From Lateolabrax maculatus (Eukaryota; Chordata; Actinopteri; Acropomatiformes; Lateolabracidae), in NCBI GenBank assembly GCA_031216445.1, contig CM062204.1:15497001-15561000 (forward strand): DNA of 64,000 bases, in the 5' to 3' direction. The notes below the pieces were generated by a model that was not told the DNA's origin, did no database searches, and was given only the letters and a program-made list of their open reading frames with translations. The stretch's first letter is position 1, and every line of letters starts with the position of its first letter. Below are positions 11,464 through 25,614 of this stretch, piece after piece. Position numbers and translations under genes: made by a program.

Positions 11464-13564
11464 GTACATACATATATATCTCAAATTATCATAAATGACA
11501 TGCATACACAGTAGGCACGCCAGAGTACAAAATATGTTCATATATATCTAAGTAAAATAAACATTAAGCCATGTTATTAAATAACATGCCACAATAAAAA
11601 TCTTGAGAAAAAAGTTATTTCTTCCTCGTATTATAATTATAATTGTTAATCGTTAATTCAATAACAGTTTGTAGCAGTAAGTGAAAGTATTTGTATTGAC
11701 CCATATTATTGAAACGTAGGCACGCCCTGTTGCACAAATGCACTCGTAACCTTCTTGGCAAGCACAACACATTCCTTCTCTCTCTCTCTGCAAGTCTTAC
11801 TCTCTTTTTTTGTGTGGCCCAAAAATAAACCTGCTCCTGGCATGTAGGAATCCTCTCATTAGCCAACATCCGTCATTAGCTATTATTAACAATACATATC
11901 TGCTTTCAAACTGCCAACAACCGTGCACACATACACAAAAAAAAACAACCCAAAGCAAAACAAAAGCCTGTGTTTTTCTCTCCTCCTGTAGGGATGATTG
12001 TAGCATCTTTGATGGGTTGATGGAAGAAGATGAAAAGGACAAAGCAAAACGGTAAGCTAGATATAGAGATGAACAGCTGACTTTATCGTGTGATGTACAC
12101 AGCAGCCATTCTGTCTTAACTCTAACATTCCCAGGCCCGCAGGACAAAAAGATTACTGCTTATTTTCAGGGTTGTGTTTTTTCTGTATGTCAAAATAGTG
12201 AACCTGGACAAAAAAAAAAAACAGAAAAAATCTCTTTAAAACATTACATTTAGATTCTAATTTCTAACTGTGGTTTTGATTGTAGTGTGTCCCGTAACAA
12301 GTCTGAGAAGAAGCGGAGAGACCAGTTCAATGTCCTCATCAAGGAACTCGGCACAATGTTGCCGGGCAACACCAGGAAGATGGACAAGTCCACCATCCTG
12401 CAGAAAAGCATTGACTTCCTGTGTAAACACAAAGGTCGGTGCTTTCTACCATCCTCACAGCTTGGACACTTTTTGTTCTATTTTTAGTTTTTTTATAGTT
12501 CACTCTTGTGTACCTTGCTGTCGGTGCTTGTTTACTCTCATTACTGGAGCTTATTGAAAGGGGAACTCCCATGTTTTTATGACCTCTTTAACGGACGTGT
12601 ACTTCTGTTTAAACTTTTGTTTGCGTATTGTTGACTTGATGTATGTTATGAATAATAATTATGCCCTACTGCTACTTCTGAGATTGACCTACTTTACACC
12701 TACAGTATATAATCTACTGTTATCTTAATCTTAATCAGCACTTGAATACTGGGATTCTCTTATGTTGAAATATTGAATTACTGCACACAGGTTAATATTC
12801 TTTTTAATCCAAGCTCTTATCAGTGCTGTGCATAATAATTAACTAACAACTGCCACTATAATGTTGTTGTTCACTGTGTTATCTAGTGTTCTGTTTAACT
12901 GCCTTATTTTCACTCTGAGTCTTGTATTGTCAATACATTTTTGTACCATGTTGTCCTGTTTTATTGCATGCTTTGTCTTTGTGTTGTCTCTTTTTTTCTC
13001 ATAATCGCCTCATTATGTTTTCCTCACCTGACTAAATTCTATTTGCTTTCCGTTTCCTCCGTTAGAGATTGCAGCCCAGTCAGAGTCAAGTGAGATCAGG
13101 CAGGACTGGAAGCCTCCATTTCTTAGCAATGAGGAGTTTACCCAGCTCATGCTTGAGGTAAGAAATCTCTCATTTTGTAAGATTCACTTTAATTCACCTC
13201 AACAAAACTAATTGGATTAGATGTTTATTTCTAAAAGTAAAAACGCTGCTATATATCAATTTAACAGATTTGACTCATTGTTTATTTTTCTGATTTTTAA
13301 CAAAAGAGAAATTGATGACAGCCTTTTACTTCCACTGCTGTAGACTGACATTTATGGGTGTTGTCATAATCCTGTTTTGCATTATCAGGCTCTTGATGGG
13401 TTCTTTATAGCAATAATGACTGATGGGAACATCCTGTACATCTCTGAGAGCGTCACCTCACTACTAGAACACCTGCCGGTGAGTAACACTGGTTCTTTCT
13501 TTTGCCTGATATGTATTAGGCATTCACTGTACAAACTTCAGCAGGATTGTGTGTACGTCTGTTT

Positions 13565-13617
<53 letters not shown>

Positions 13618-16600
13618 AGATTAAACAAGTAAGGATGACCTTTTTCTGTGCTAAAAAAAGGTTTAGCCACTTTTCTGATGTGTGTGTGTGTGTGTGTGTT
13701 CCCCAGACGGACTTGGTGGACCAGAACCTGTTAAACTTCCTGCCAGTTGGGGAACACTCGGATGTGTACAAGGCTCTGTCCACGCACCCCTCGGACGCAG
13801 AGAGCATTAGCTCCGATTACCTGAAGAGTCAGTAACACTCCAAGTCATATTACACCAGACGTGCTGCTTGTTTTGTTTCTTACTCAAGCTAAAAACCCAT
13901 TTTTATCCCATTGACTGTAATTAAATGTCCTGAATATACTGAATCTCTTACTTAAAGATAGTTGAAAGTTTTCATAGCTCTGTAGCTAATTTTTTTTGTT
14001 TAAACCCTGCCCTGTTCATCTTTTATCTCTTAGGAGGTAATTTGGTCAATATAGAATAATCATAGCCCTGAGCCATCTTCTCAGACTGGAATAGCTACAC
14101 AAAGTTAATTATTATTAGTATTTTTCACTTAACTGACCTAACTTCTATTTATTTTTTATTTTTCTCTCCAGCTAAGAACTACATGGAGTTCTGCTGCCAT
14201 ATGCTTCGAGGGGCCATTGACCCCAAAGAACCCCCTGTCTACGAATATGTTAAGTTCATTGGCAACTTCAAGTCACTCAGCAATGGTATGTCACTCAAAT
14301 AGCAATGTTTATTTAAATTTTCAACAGTATTGCATGTGAGAAATTTAAGAACAGCTAAATGGCATTAAAGTGTGACAACAATCACTTAAAAGTTGAAATA
14401 TTTATTTCTTTGCTATTTTGCATAACAAGCTTTATGTATTCAAGGAGAAAGTACACCAGTACAAAGTGACGTAGAACTTTGTGTGTCAAGCCGGTTTTAA
14501 GTAAAAGTTGATAAAAAACTATATTGCAACAGAGATTATCATTTGGACAATGCACATATTTGAGTGTCATCAGTCACCACTCAACTTAAAAGCGCTCCTT
14601 CCACGCCCTACCTGCGGAGCCACATAGAACCACACTGTATATTCCTTCTTTTATTCTATTCCTCCTCACTGAGTAAACAACCTTTTTTGCAAACTCTATT
14701 CTGTGTTGTGTAGTTCCCAACACGACAAGAAATGGTCTAGCAGGGGTGTTACAACGATCACTACAACCTGCGTTCGATGACCAGGTGTGCTTTGTAGCCA
14801 CTGTTCGGCTGGCCAAACCTCAGTTTATCAAGGTATTCTTACGCACACACACTCTCTCTCACGCACACAAGCAAGTTAATTAATTAATAATTTTTTGTAA
14901 TGTAACTTCTCTCTGCTGTTGTTTTTTGTTTCTATATTCTTAGGAGATGTGTACAGTGGAGGAGCCCAATGAAGAATTCACCTCTCGGCACAGTCTAGAA
15001 TGGAAGTTCCTCTTCTTAGACCATAGGTAAACACACAAACAAATTTAATTGTGCATTGCTCCTTAAGCTGCCAGTATACTCAGTCAGAAGTGTGTGGCCA
15101 TGCTACAACTATAGACACTATAACTATAAACACTTTTCCAATCATTACATTCATAATATATAATACTAATTTCTTTGAGATATGAACATTGAGCTGCATT
15201 ACGTTTGTCCTCTTTGGTTACAGAGTTTACTGAAAGCTACGAGCACCAAATTAGTCAAGGTCACTTTGACTCTTGAGCTCCAGGACTTCATGAAGCAAAC
15301 CTTCCTTTTTTTTTTAAGTGTGATTTGTAATGATGCCATTTCTCATTTCAAGAGCTCCACCAATCATAGGCTACCTGCCTTTCGAGGTTCTGGGAACATC
15401 AGGGTACGACTATTACCATGTGGACGACCTGGAGACACTCGCTAAGTGTCACGAACATTGTAAGGGCTCACATTTACACAGTTTCGTTTTTTGTAAAAGC
15501 CTTTCAATGCCTATTATTTCTAACCCTTCTGCTCTTGCCTGCCTGTTTCTCTCCTGTTCAGTGATGCAGTATGGCAAAGGGAAGTCTTGCTACTATCGTT
15601 TTCTGACTAAAGGTCAACAGTGGATCTGGCTTCAGACGCACTACTACATCACCTATCACCAGTGGAACTCTCGGCCTGAGTTTATTGTCTGCACGCACAC
15701 AGTAGTCAGGTACTGCAGCTGAATGGTGTCTCATTTTCCATTTTTCTATGTACCTTTGACTGATGGTACATTCATCAAAGATTTTTTTGTTCTGATCACC
15801 ACACATTTCCAGACCAATGTTAAGAGTGTGTGATAATAAAAGATACATATCTACCTCTGATCTATTTACGGAGGACACATCATTTCTAAATTGTCTTCAC
15901 AATTCTCATGCACAACACCTTCTTTCACTGGCTGTCCCTATAACCTCCCTTTTTGTTCATCTGAAATGCAGCTATGCGGAGGTAAGGGCAGAACAGCGCA
16001 GAGAGCTGGGCATTGAAGAGTCTAACCCTGAAATTACTGTGGATAAGGTGAGAAATGGTGTATACCCTTCTGTTTTCATAAATGCATGATCCAAATAATG
16101 AAAGGAATCAAGTACGGAGGAGAAATTCTAAGTACATATATAGTGGTTGAATTTGTAGGTTTGTTGACTAAACTGTCAGTACTGTTATTGATCTTGGATT
16201 AATTGATTGACTGAAAAATAATATATTCAGCCTCATTAGGAGCCAATATGTCAAAAGGCTCACAAAAATAAATAAAGCACCTAAACTGTAAACTGTCACA
16301 TACAACAGGAAGTCAAGAGCATATTTTTTTCCTCCAAATGTGTTATCCATTGACTCCTGTCAATGAATTGCTACTGTCCATTAACATTTCTCACCCTGTC
16401 ACATTGTCTATAAATCTCTGACAAATCAGCTGTTGTTCTTTGATGTATTGGCAGGACATCAGGCTAAAGCACATGCAGTGTATTTACTGTATATTGTTGT
16501 TTGTTCAAATCAGATTTCATGGATTTGATCCTAAATGATCCTTTGCTCACTTGTCCATCTAATTTTTTACCTGTAATCCAGTATGACTTTTATTGTTAAA

Positions 16601-17374
16601 GGATCAGCTGTCAAGTGTATTTTTCCTCTGCTTATCTGTTTTACAGAGTCAGGACTCTGGCTCAGAGTCACAGCTGAATACGTCCAGCCTCAAGGAAGCT
16701 CTGGAGCGATTTGACCGCAGCCGAACACCCTCGACCTCCTCACGTAGTTCCCGCAAGTCCTCCTCGCATGTCTCTGACAACACTTGCACTTGTAAGGACA
16801 CACACACTCACATACAGTTGCATGTGCATACATAATGTTAAATCAGTTATACCCTGACATAATACTCGAAGAAGAGACGAGTCAGTGACTCATCAGTTGT
16901 GGAGTTTATTGGAAAGGCGAAGCCCTGCAGTTAAGATAATACGATATTGTCAGCAGGGTCTTGCTCATCAGTGATTCTGTCTCCACAACAGCTTCCAAGC
17001 TACAAATGGACACGGCCACACCTCCTCGCCAGTCACTGGCCTCCACCATGGAGATGACATCACAGCGTCGCTCATCCATCAGCAGCCAGGTGAGACATGA
17101 CTGGCCAAAACACAAACACATAATGAACTAGTGATTCCTGTTTTGACAAGTATTGATTTTTATAACACAAATAGAGATGGAATTTTCCGATGCTGTTTTA
17201 TAATCCAGTGTGGTTAAGGAAATGCAATTTAACGTGCATATGCTTCAGTTGTCATTATTCATTTGATTTTCTGTATATTTGCAGTCTATGAGCTCTCAGA
17301 CCACAAGCCAGAGTGTAACTCCAGGTATGATCACTCAGCAGCAGCAACAGCAACAGCAACAACAACAACAACAA

Positions 17375-17406
<32 letters not shown>

Positions 17407-20400
17407 ACAGCAGCAGCAGCAGCAACAACCACAGCAGCTACAGACAAACGTACAGGTGAGAATGGTGGTATTACACTTGGGATAAAGCACTACACCCGAT
17501 GAAGTGTTGTGGACTAAAGCTGATACGATTTGTTGCTCCGTAGATTGACAAAAAAATGTTGTTTATGTAATTTTATTTACGTAAAAATGCCCGAAAATCT
17601 GTGTTTTGAGGTTCTCAAAGGCTAATAATGGCTGGTCTTCTAAGTATTCTGTGATAATTAACTATATAGTCTTAGGTTTTGTAGTATTAGTCGGACAAAA
17701 AAGACAGATTCACATCACATTGAGCTCTTGGAAAGTTATTGGCATTTTTCACTATTTTCTGACTATTTATGGACCAAATGATGAATCAATTAAATGACAA
17801 AATAAAATAAACAGTCAGACTAATCAATAATAAAAAACAATCATTAACTGCAGCCCTACTGTGAAGTTTGTGATGTTCATTTGCAAATGTTTCGTAATTA
17901 ACATCAGAACACCAGGTACTGCGAGCTGCATGTAAACATAGCCAGTTCTGCTGAAGTAACCTGTTTTCTTTTTCTCTTTCCACCCACAGCCAGTGATGGA
18001 GTTCACAGCACAGGTGAATGCCATGCAGCATCTAAAGGATCAGCTGGAACAGAGGACAAGAATGATCCAAGCCAACATCCAGCGACAGCAGGAAGAGCTG
18101 AGACACATCCAAGAGCAGCTGCAGAGAGTTCAGGGATCAGGCATACAGGTACGCGTGTGTAGTCTCTCACACATGATGGCTGTCAAGGCAGCTGAATTTT
18201 AAAATGTAAAATGTTGCCTTTTCATACAAATAGGTATTTAATTTAGGTCGAGTTTGCTCTTTGTATATTTATAAAATTTTGTCTATAGTTTGTATTCTCA
18301 AATGTGACATTTTTAATATAGTGCACTAGCTCCTCACCATCTTGAATCTCCTTTGTTTTACTTAGTTGGGTTTGGGTAGAAAAAAGACACAGTTAGTTGA
18401 CAAACCTTGAAGGGTTATATTTGATAAAAGAATATGTATGACGTGTATGTATGAATATGTATAACAATGAAGAGCTAAGTAGCATTCAGATTTCTCCCCA
18501 TGATGTTTATTTGAACAAAACTAGCACACTAGGTTTATTGTACTTTGTCTTTCCCTTTTGTGTTCTACCTGGCTTCGCCTGACCTAGATCAGAACGAGAA
18601 GCATGCATTATGTATTGTTTTTTCTATTCAGAGAAAACAGCAATTTCGCTTCCTGAATGTCTACCCTGTAAAGACGATTAAGTAAATGATTGTATTCTGT
18701 TATTACGATAAATACATCTCTGATTGGGCAAATAACTTAATGCAGTGTAAACCTAGACACACAGATCACCATTAAGTGTTTCCATCCTAACAGATGTTGC
18801 TGCAGCAGCAGGGTGGAGCGATGAACGTGCAGCTCCCCCAAGTGGGGTCAGTCCAACAAACTACTTTGCCCAGTCAGGTCCAGCAAACAACAATTAACCC
18901 CGTCCATTCAGGAACTCAGCAGCTCACCATCCAGCAGCAGGCACCACCCTCTCAGCAGAGCCTACAGCAACAGACCAACGCCCTCACACAGGTGAGACAT
19001 ACACACAGATCAGATTAAACCTTTTTTTTTTCTTTTAATCTCTGATTTACTGGAAGTATCTGTAATATTTAAAGGAAACGGCCCAACACTAAGTATATAC
19101 TCCATATTCAAGGTCCTCTGGCACCACTTATCTCGTGTGAACCTTTGACACTGTTAGTCACATTTAACAAACACTGCACTGTAATGTTTACCTACCATAC
19201 TATCCACATGACAGACAGAGAAGAGCCACAGGGCTGTTAGCGTTTCATCATGTGAGAGACTTCACATAATATTCGGTGACCCCGGGGGAACTGTAAAACA
19301 CACATCATATTTACTGTGATTAGAGACACTCTTGATACTCTTCTACTGAGAAATGTTTATCTGTCTAAGTTATTTTGCCGTGTGACAATAAAGTCCATTC
19401 AAGATAGCCACGGAAACAGAAGCAATACATTTCATCCTTACCATATGTAGCTTTTTCAAGTCTCAAACTGGCTTCAATACTTCCTCCCAGTCCATCACTT
19501 TTGACACCTTGCTACTGCAGATAAAAACAATGAGTAGAATGTGCTGCAGTTAAAACAAAAAAAACTAATTTTTTTCTGTATATTTACATATTTGTGGTCT
19601 GTTTAATTTATTTCAAGCCATGTTCGAATTGGACATGTGAATGAAATTAAATTAAATGGGAAAACTGGAGCAAAATCCAGAAAAAAAGGTACTTAGTGAA
19701 TTTACTCTTTTTTTTTTAAGGAATTCATGTCATGTCCCTCCCTCCTTCCCCACATTGCCACTCTCCAGCCCCAGCGTCAGCCCCAGCAACCTCCCCAGGC
19801 TCAGCCCCAGGCCCAGGGCTCTGTATCTGCTCCACTATACAACACCATGATGATTTCCCAGCCAGGGCAGCCCAACTTGCTGCAGATAAGCACCAGCTTG
19901 CCACAGAACAACACACAGCAAGGCACAGCTGTGGCCACCTTCACACAGGACCGACAGATCCGGTAGGTAGACAATAACCAAAGCAGATACTTGGAGAAAT
20001 ACTGCTCCTTAGTAAGCGGAATTCCCGTCTGAAACCCAGCTGGTTTAAGAAGATTTGAATAGTAGACATCCACTATGATTCGTGGTCACTGTCATTTATT
20101 TTTTTCCCCTTTTCTCCATTTCACTCTCTTCAGGTTCCCAGCAGGGCAGCAGCTGGTGACCAAGCTGGTGACGGCCCCGATGGCATGTGGAGCAGTCATG
20201 GTGCCCACCTCAATGTTCATGGGACAGGTGGTCACTGCGTACAACCCTTTTGGTGGGCAACAGGTAAGGACAGAGCCACATGAGTCATAGAGCAACTAAT
20301 AAAACTGTATCTAAGATCAGAAAAAGGCACTTTTCCAATTAATCCACATAGCTACCCAGCCACTCAGTACTGACAGATTGTGGTTATAGTGTAAACATGT

Positions 20401-21179
20401 TAAATAAAATGGAATAAAGAGCATGGCATTGGTCAAGAATATTTACTTAATTTGTCTTTCCAGGCCAAAAATATCTTGAAAGGTTGAATCCTTATAGGAT
20501 CCATTGAGAGAGCAGCTGTAGAGATGATGCTAATAAAACGTAATGCATGATCTCTCTAAAAGCACTAAATAGCTACTATATTCCTAACTAAATGTAATTT
20601 CTTATACAATTCACTTATATGACTACATCCCTGTTTTGTTCTGTCTTAACTCCTGTGCCAATTCAGCAGGGAGGGCAAACGCAGACCCTGACTCTGCAAC
20701 CAGCCCAACCGCCCCAAGGTCAGCCCGATGGCCAAAACCAGACAACTGTAGTGGCTCAGAGCGGCCAACAGGGGCAACAGCAACAACAGCAATTCCTACA
20801 GGTATCAGTAGAGGGCAGCAAATATCATTTATGTGAATAGAAATCCTTACAAACTATCAAGTTATTATTATTATCTGCTTTATAGTCTAATAGCCATGCA
20901 CTGTTTTTCTGTCAGGGCACTCGTCTTCTCCATAGTAACCAGTCTACCCAGCTGATTCTACAGGCAGCTTTCCCACTCCAACAGCAGGGCACCTTCACCC
21001 AGGCACCACACCAACAGCAACCACAGCAGCAGCAGCAGCAACGGCAACAGCAACAACAACAGCAGCAGCAACAATCTCACCACCAGAGGCACCAGCAGCA
21101 GCTGAAACCACAACCCCAGAAACAGCAGAAAGCACCGTCGTCGCACAGGACTGACAGTGTCAGCAGCCAACCGCAGTAA
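11401..21179 (+). CDS. clock: CLOCK circadian bHLH-PAS transcription factor (complete, 21 coding exons, 889 aa)
   Basis: Coding exons: 11401-11417, 11992-12051, 12286-12434, 13066-13157, 13389-13478, 13707-13827, 14172-14285, 14714-14832, 14944-15026, 15353-15459, 15562-15709, 15972-16047, 16647-16791, 16992-17089, 17285-17455, 17990-18148, 18794-18991, 19769-19962, 20134-20263, 20667-20801, 20916-21179; all phases close. The start (MTSSIGDDCSIFDGL) has a near-ideal context, gccaccATG. A bHLH domain (about aa 23-77, RNKSEKKRRDQFNVLIKELG) is followed by PAS-A (about 95-175), PAS-B (about 250-330, GYLPFEVLGTSGYDYYHVDD) and the PAC segment (YGKGKSCYYRFLTKGQQWIW). Then come a Ser-rich linker, a 31-Gln tract (aa 491-521), a coiled-coil exon (MQHLKDQLEQRTRMI) and a Gln-rich C-terminus ending in HRTDSVSSQPQ. 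By family it pairs with BMAL/ARNTL at E-boxes to drive per and cry genes in the nucleus. Length matches vertebrate CLOCK. Teleosts can carry clocka and clockb; which one this is remains unresolved. Confidence 0.97.
11436..11463. repeat. (CA)n microsatellite
   Basis: CA run in the clock intron just after the first coding exon. Confidence 0.9.
13570..13614. repeat. (GT)n microsatellite in clock intron
   Basis: About 22 GT units between the PAS-A exons. A second shorter GT run (13679-13700) sits directly before the acceptor of the 13707 exon. Confidence 0.9.
17336..17428 (+). repeat. clock: 31-codon CAG/CAA polyglutamine tract in clock
   Basis: 31 consecutive Gln codons (aa 491-521), a mixture of CAG and CAA. 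CAA interruptions occur in short runs, which tends to stabilise the DNA repeat while keeping the protein tract pure. CLOCK polyQ length varies within and between fish species, so this segment is expected to be polymorphic. Confidence 0.97.
17630..17856. repeat. MITE-like repeat, copy 2 (partial)
   Basis: Shares ttggcatttttcactatttt-type sequence and the terminal aatcattaactgcagccc with copy 1. The left end is missing or diverged. Lies in the clock intron after the polyQ exon. Confidence 0.5.
21024..21074 (+). repeat. clock: second glutamine-rich tract in the clock last exon
   Basis: Seventeen codons, sixteen Gln and one Arg (CGG), in the C-terminal transactivation region near aa 838-854. Confidence 0.95.
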
Positions 21180-24100
21180 AGTCTGGAGGAAAACACGTTA
21201 AGTTAGAAAAACTGGGGAACTGAAACTCTTAAGGGATTGCTGCGTACATTTGTTTTGGTCGTGTGGCTGTCACAAACCTCCCTTCCCCCCAAAATCGTTG
21301 CCCTCCCTTCCTCCGTCTGAAAGAAATGAATCAAAGGAAAGAGGAAAGCCTGTGAGTCCACAAGGAACTCACCAAGGATTGTCACCATGGCAACAGGATG
21401 GATCCCCCTTTCCCTCACCAGAGGCGGAATTGCGAGGGAGCGCCAGTCTCCGCGGAGACCCGACCGAAATCCACCTTATCCCCACGGTAACAACAGACTT
21501 TTTTGAAGGTGTGTCAAAGTGGGCTGACCTTGTACAGATTTACTGTATGATAAAAAAAAAAACTTGTAAATATACAATATAGCCTAACAGGAAACAGAAA
21601 TGTAGTATTTTATATGATTGCATGGAAAGAATAACTGTGTAAGCTTTTATTAGTCGCTTTTGAAAAATGAATTTTTACTTTGTTCAAGTGTTTTCTGGTC
21701 AAATACGGAGCAGTGACGCGCTCTCTCAGAACCCCTTCTCTCCCCCCTTCTCTAAAAAAAAAAAAAGCCCAGAATAAGGCTTTAAAGTTTGTCAGTGTGT
21801 TTAAAAAAAAATGGTTGGGCTTGGGGTTTTTTTTGTGGAAGTTGTGTTTTTAAACACTGTCTCTGAGATGAAAACGGTCTTTTTAACTTTGTAAGTACAC
21901 ATTATGTTTGGCAAGAAACTAGATTACAGTTTAACTGAATTATTTGCAGGATGATCACTGTACGTGTAACGGGTTTAGTGATTCCAAGTGCCAATAACAT
22001 AGTTAATTATGTTTTTATTTCGAGCAGACTATTCAAAAGCGTATATATATTTTCCAACAAGATAATTACCCCTAATAAAGTTAATGCGTGTGTATATAGT
22101 AGGGATTATTTTTTAACAGTCATAGAGCCCTATACGTAACAAACAGTATATCCTCAACCTCCTAAAACTTTAGCACTTGATGTGGTTGTGTACAGTAAAT
22201 CACTGTCAAAACCTAGTTGTTTGTAATCTGTGGTGTGATTCTGTGAGCTAGTGTTTTTGGGAATACAATCTTTGTGTGCATGAGTGGGCATGAGAGTATC
22301 TGTGGTTGGTGTGTATGTGTTTGTGTGCTTGTTGCCCCTTGTGTCTTACAATAATTGACTTAGTAAGGGTTTGAAGTTGCTGGATGGTACTTGTATTCTC
22401 AGGAATGTGGAAAGTTTTTAGCTTCTGCCTCAGTCTGTAACCAGACCAGGAAGGATTTGACAGTGATGCTGCAAAGACCAGAGTTTAGAAGTGTCATATA
22501 GGGTGTGGTGATTGAATCAAATTTGACCCAGATCTCTTACAGACTTCCTTTTTCTTTCCTTATCAAAATAGTTTGGAGAAAGAAGTCTCCAAAGGTTAAA
22601 AATATGCTATTTTTGTAAAGGGGGGAAGGGGTTGTTGGGATACAATGGAGTAGAAATATAGATAAATCATTTTCAGCTTTCACCCAGATTGGAATAGATT
22701 GACTTCACCAGCGAACCTCTATTTCTACAAACTGTCTCATGGTATTTTGTATCATCAGTGTTTCATCCTTCTATCTCTTCCTAGGCCTCAGAAACCTTCA
22801 TGCAGTTCAGTTCACTCGTCTCTCAGTTCTCAAACAGCAGTTAAAACCAGGGCTGAGCCCCAGGCCATTTTAAATACAGATGGAAATGGGCTCAGCCTCT
22901 CTACTACAGTTGTAAGCCATATCAAACAGAAAAGCCTTGGATTGGAGGAAGTGTAATGGTTGGCAAAGGAGCGTATAGAATATGTTGTTTTGTCTCAGAG
23001 TGTAGTAAAGTGTGTGTGTAAGAGTGTGTGTGTGTGTGTGTGTAAGTAAGAGTGTGTGCGCGCGTGTGTGTGTGTGTTTGAGAGAGAGAGAGAGAGAGTG
23101 AGAGAGAGAGAATATAGAGTCTCCTGTTATGTATCACTCGGGGGTCAATATTGGTTTCCCCTGGCGATAGCCAATCAGTTCTTGCGTTGCAGTATAAAGA
23201 AATAATTGTTATATTCAAGAAACTTCCTCTCCGGTTGGGCTCAGTATTCTGCAGGCCCGTGTGTGGGACAGCTCAACTTGAATAGATGTTTGTGTGTGAG
23301 AGAGTTTGTATGCATGTTAACTGTCACTGTAACCCATTATATTTTCATATGGAAACAGATGTGTGACTGGAAAAGAATATATGTTAGGCAATGCAGAGCA
23401 TTGGTCACCTGTCGGGCTATAAAGAATATGGGCAATGTTATTGTTTTACAATGACCTGCTTAACAAACAGTTATCACAACAAGTACACATCAGACCAGTT
23501 CCAAATGGTAACGCTCTGATTTACGTTTTTAACTAAGATTGGAAATTTGTGCGACTCAGCAGGGACAAATCCTCTCCTTGACCTTATCCACAAATAAGGA
23601 ATAGATTAGAGGATTTACAGTGAGGGTCTTACTATTTGAACCAGGTCTTCCACTCTTCCACCCATAGACTAGTTTGTGTTGAAGGCATCACTCTGAAGGG
23701 TAATGTTGAAATGTTTATAGTTTGTGTCACTGATACCCAGCCCAAAGAATGTAAAGGTGTTTAAAAGAGACTAATGGATGTTGTAACTGTTGATAATGGT
23801 GAACCTTTGACTGGCTTTGTGATGAAGGAAAACGAGGGGTGTGAAAGAAAAATCATGTTTCTTTCTGCAAGTATCCACATATAGATTCTGAAATGCAATC
23901 TTATTTACAGGTCTTGCATTGTGTATGAACTTCTGAATGTTTCACCATTACAATCTTTCTGTTATCGCAACAATAATTTTCTCACAGCATCCGGTTGGAA
24001 GAAGAGTTTAAAAGCTGTTGAAAGTTGAGGTGCAGGATATTTGAAACGGGACATCATAGATAACACGGCGAGCCCCCTGTCCCCCACAGAGATACACAAA

Positions 24101-24375
24101 TCACCTTCCACTACACAATTTGGTTCTAAAGAGTCCTAGTTCTAGTATAATACTGTGCACATACACAAAGCTAAGAACACCATTATTCAGTGTAAAACGG
24201 TGCTATGCTTACCTGTACTGTATGTATGTATATCCCTTCTTCTGCTCTTGAACTGTGCTCCTTTATCTACCCCAAAGTGATAATAATCAATATTTTGAAG
24301 CAAAATGTTTGCTCTTATTATAACCCCCCTCTCCCCTCTTGGTCAATTTGAAAATAAAAACAGTTGCAAATATTA
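21180..24375 (+). other. 3' untranslated region of clock
   Basis: Follows the clock TAA. It has no gene-like ORF, is AT-rich in parts, and contains a GT/GA compound microsatellite near 23003-23110. Canonical AATAAA hexamers occur at 22074-22079 and 24353-24358; the latter gives a UTR of about 3.2 kb and is followed by GT/T-rich sequence. Two polyadenylation isoforms are possible. End inferred from the hexamer. Confidence 0.6.
23003..23110. repeat. compound GT/GA microsatellite
   Basis: GT runs interrupted by AAGT and GCGC, followed by a GA run, within the putative clock 3' UTR. Confidence 0.85.
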
Positions 24376-24405
24376 TATGTGATATATGTCTGCTGCAATT
24401 TTGTT

Positions 24406-25040
24406 GTGTTTTGGTCTATTATGCCCACCAGCGGATGGCAGTGTCAGTCCACCACTCTGACTGAAATATTTCAACACCTTGTGGATGGATTTGAATAACG
24501 GTTCATACAGACATCCACAGGGTGACTCATACTGACTTTGGTGATACCCCGACTTTTATCCAGCACCGCCGGCAGGTCAGAGTTTCCACTTATCCAATGA
24601 CGTATCTCAGCATCTACGAGTTGGATTGGCACAACATTTTGTAGACATTCATGGTTCCCAGATGATGAATGCTTATCACTTTGTTGTTACCTTGACTCTT
24701 CCTCTAGTGCCACCATGAGGTTGACATTTGTAGTTTGAGTTAAACATCTCAGCACTTATTGGATGGATTGCCATTAAGTTTAGCACAGACATTCAGGTCT
24801 CCCTCAGGATGATTGTAATAACTTTGGTGTTCCCCTGACTTTTCATCTAGGGTCATCACCTGGTCAAACTGTAAAGTTGTACCATCCAAATACCTGCAAA
24901 ACTAATGACATTCCCATCAGCCTCAGCTGTACTTTGTGTTTCGTGTTGATAAACATCAGCATGTTGGCATAATGAAGTTATGTGTGCCTAGTACAGCCTC
25001 ACAGGGCTGCTAACATGGCTGCGGACCCTTACTCGTGTTT
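24406..25040. repeat. dispersed repeat family R, copy 1 (longest, internally tandem)
   Basis: About three diverged units follow one another, each starting near 'atctcagca..tattggatgg' and passing through 'cagacattcatggt', 'actttggtgat.cccc' and 'gacttt.catctag'. The end carries catcagcctcagctgtactt and gtacagcctcacagggctgc. Two shorter copies lie at 40017-40320 and 50517-50775. No ORF is evident and the class is not determined. It sits between the ends of clock and kit. Confidence 0.6.
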
Positions 25041-25614
25041 CACAGAATTAGGAAAATGACAAACAAAGGAAATGGACACTTTCCAGTTGGTTCGACCATC
25101 ACAGGTACTTTCTTTATTATTACAAGTCAACCAACTGTATCAAAACTGCATGATCCTCAAAACCAGCACACAGAAGCTCTCTTCTGGCTGCCCTCTCAAC
25201 AATAACTATGTCACAACCAAATTCATCCAGTGTTTTGAAACAAATCTAAAGGCACATCTCTATTGTATTTACATTGCATACATGTTTGACATACACCAAG
25301 TAAAAAGAGCACACAATCGGTCCTAAACACCTGGCCACAGCGGCGTTGCTAAAGAGACTAAAGCTAACCCTAAAATACATACAGCAATACACCAGCCAGT
25401 CTTTTATAAGTCACAGTATTCAAAGCTACAACGCACAGGTGGGGATCAGCGTTTCTGTAACTTATGGCTTTGTTTTTTATTAGGGGTTATCACCTTGCTA
25501 TGGCTCATTTGTTACACTCATAATCAGAAGGTATCTTATTTTTTATTAAAACCTATAGCATTTGTTGGTCTAGTGACTTGCAGTAAATTAAGATTCAGTA
25601 ATATTAATATTTGC

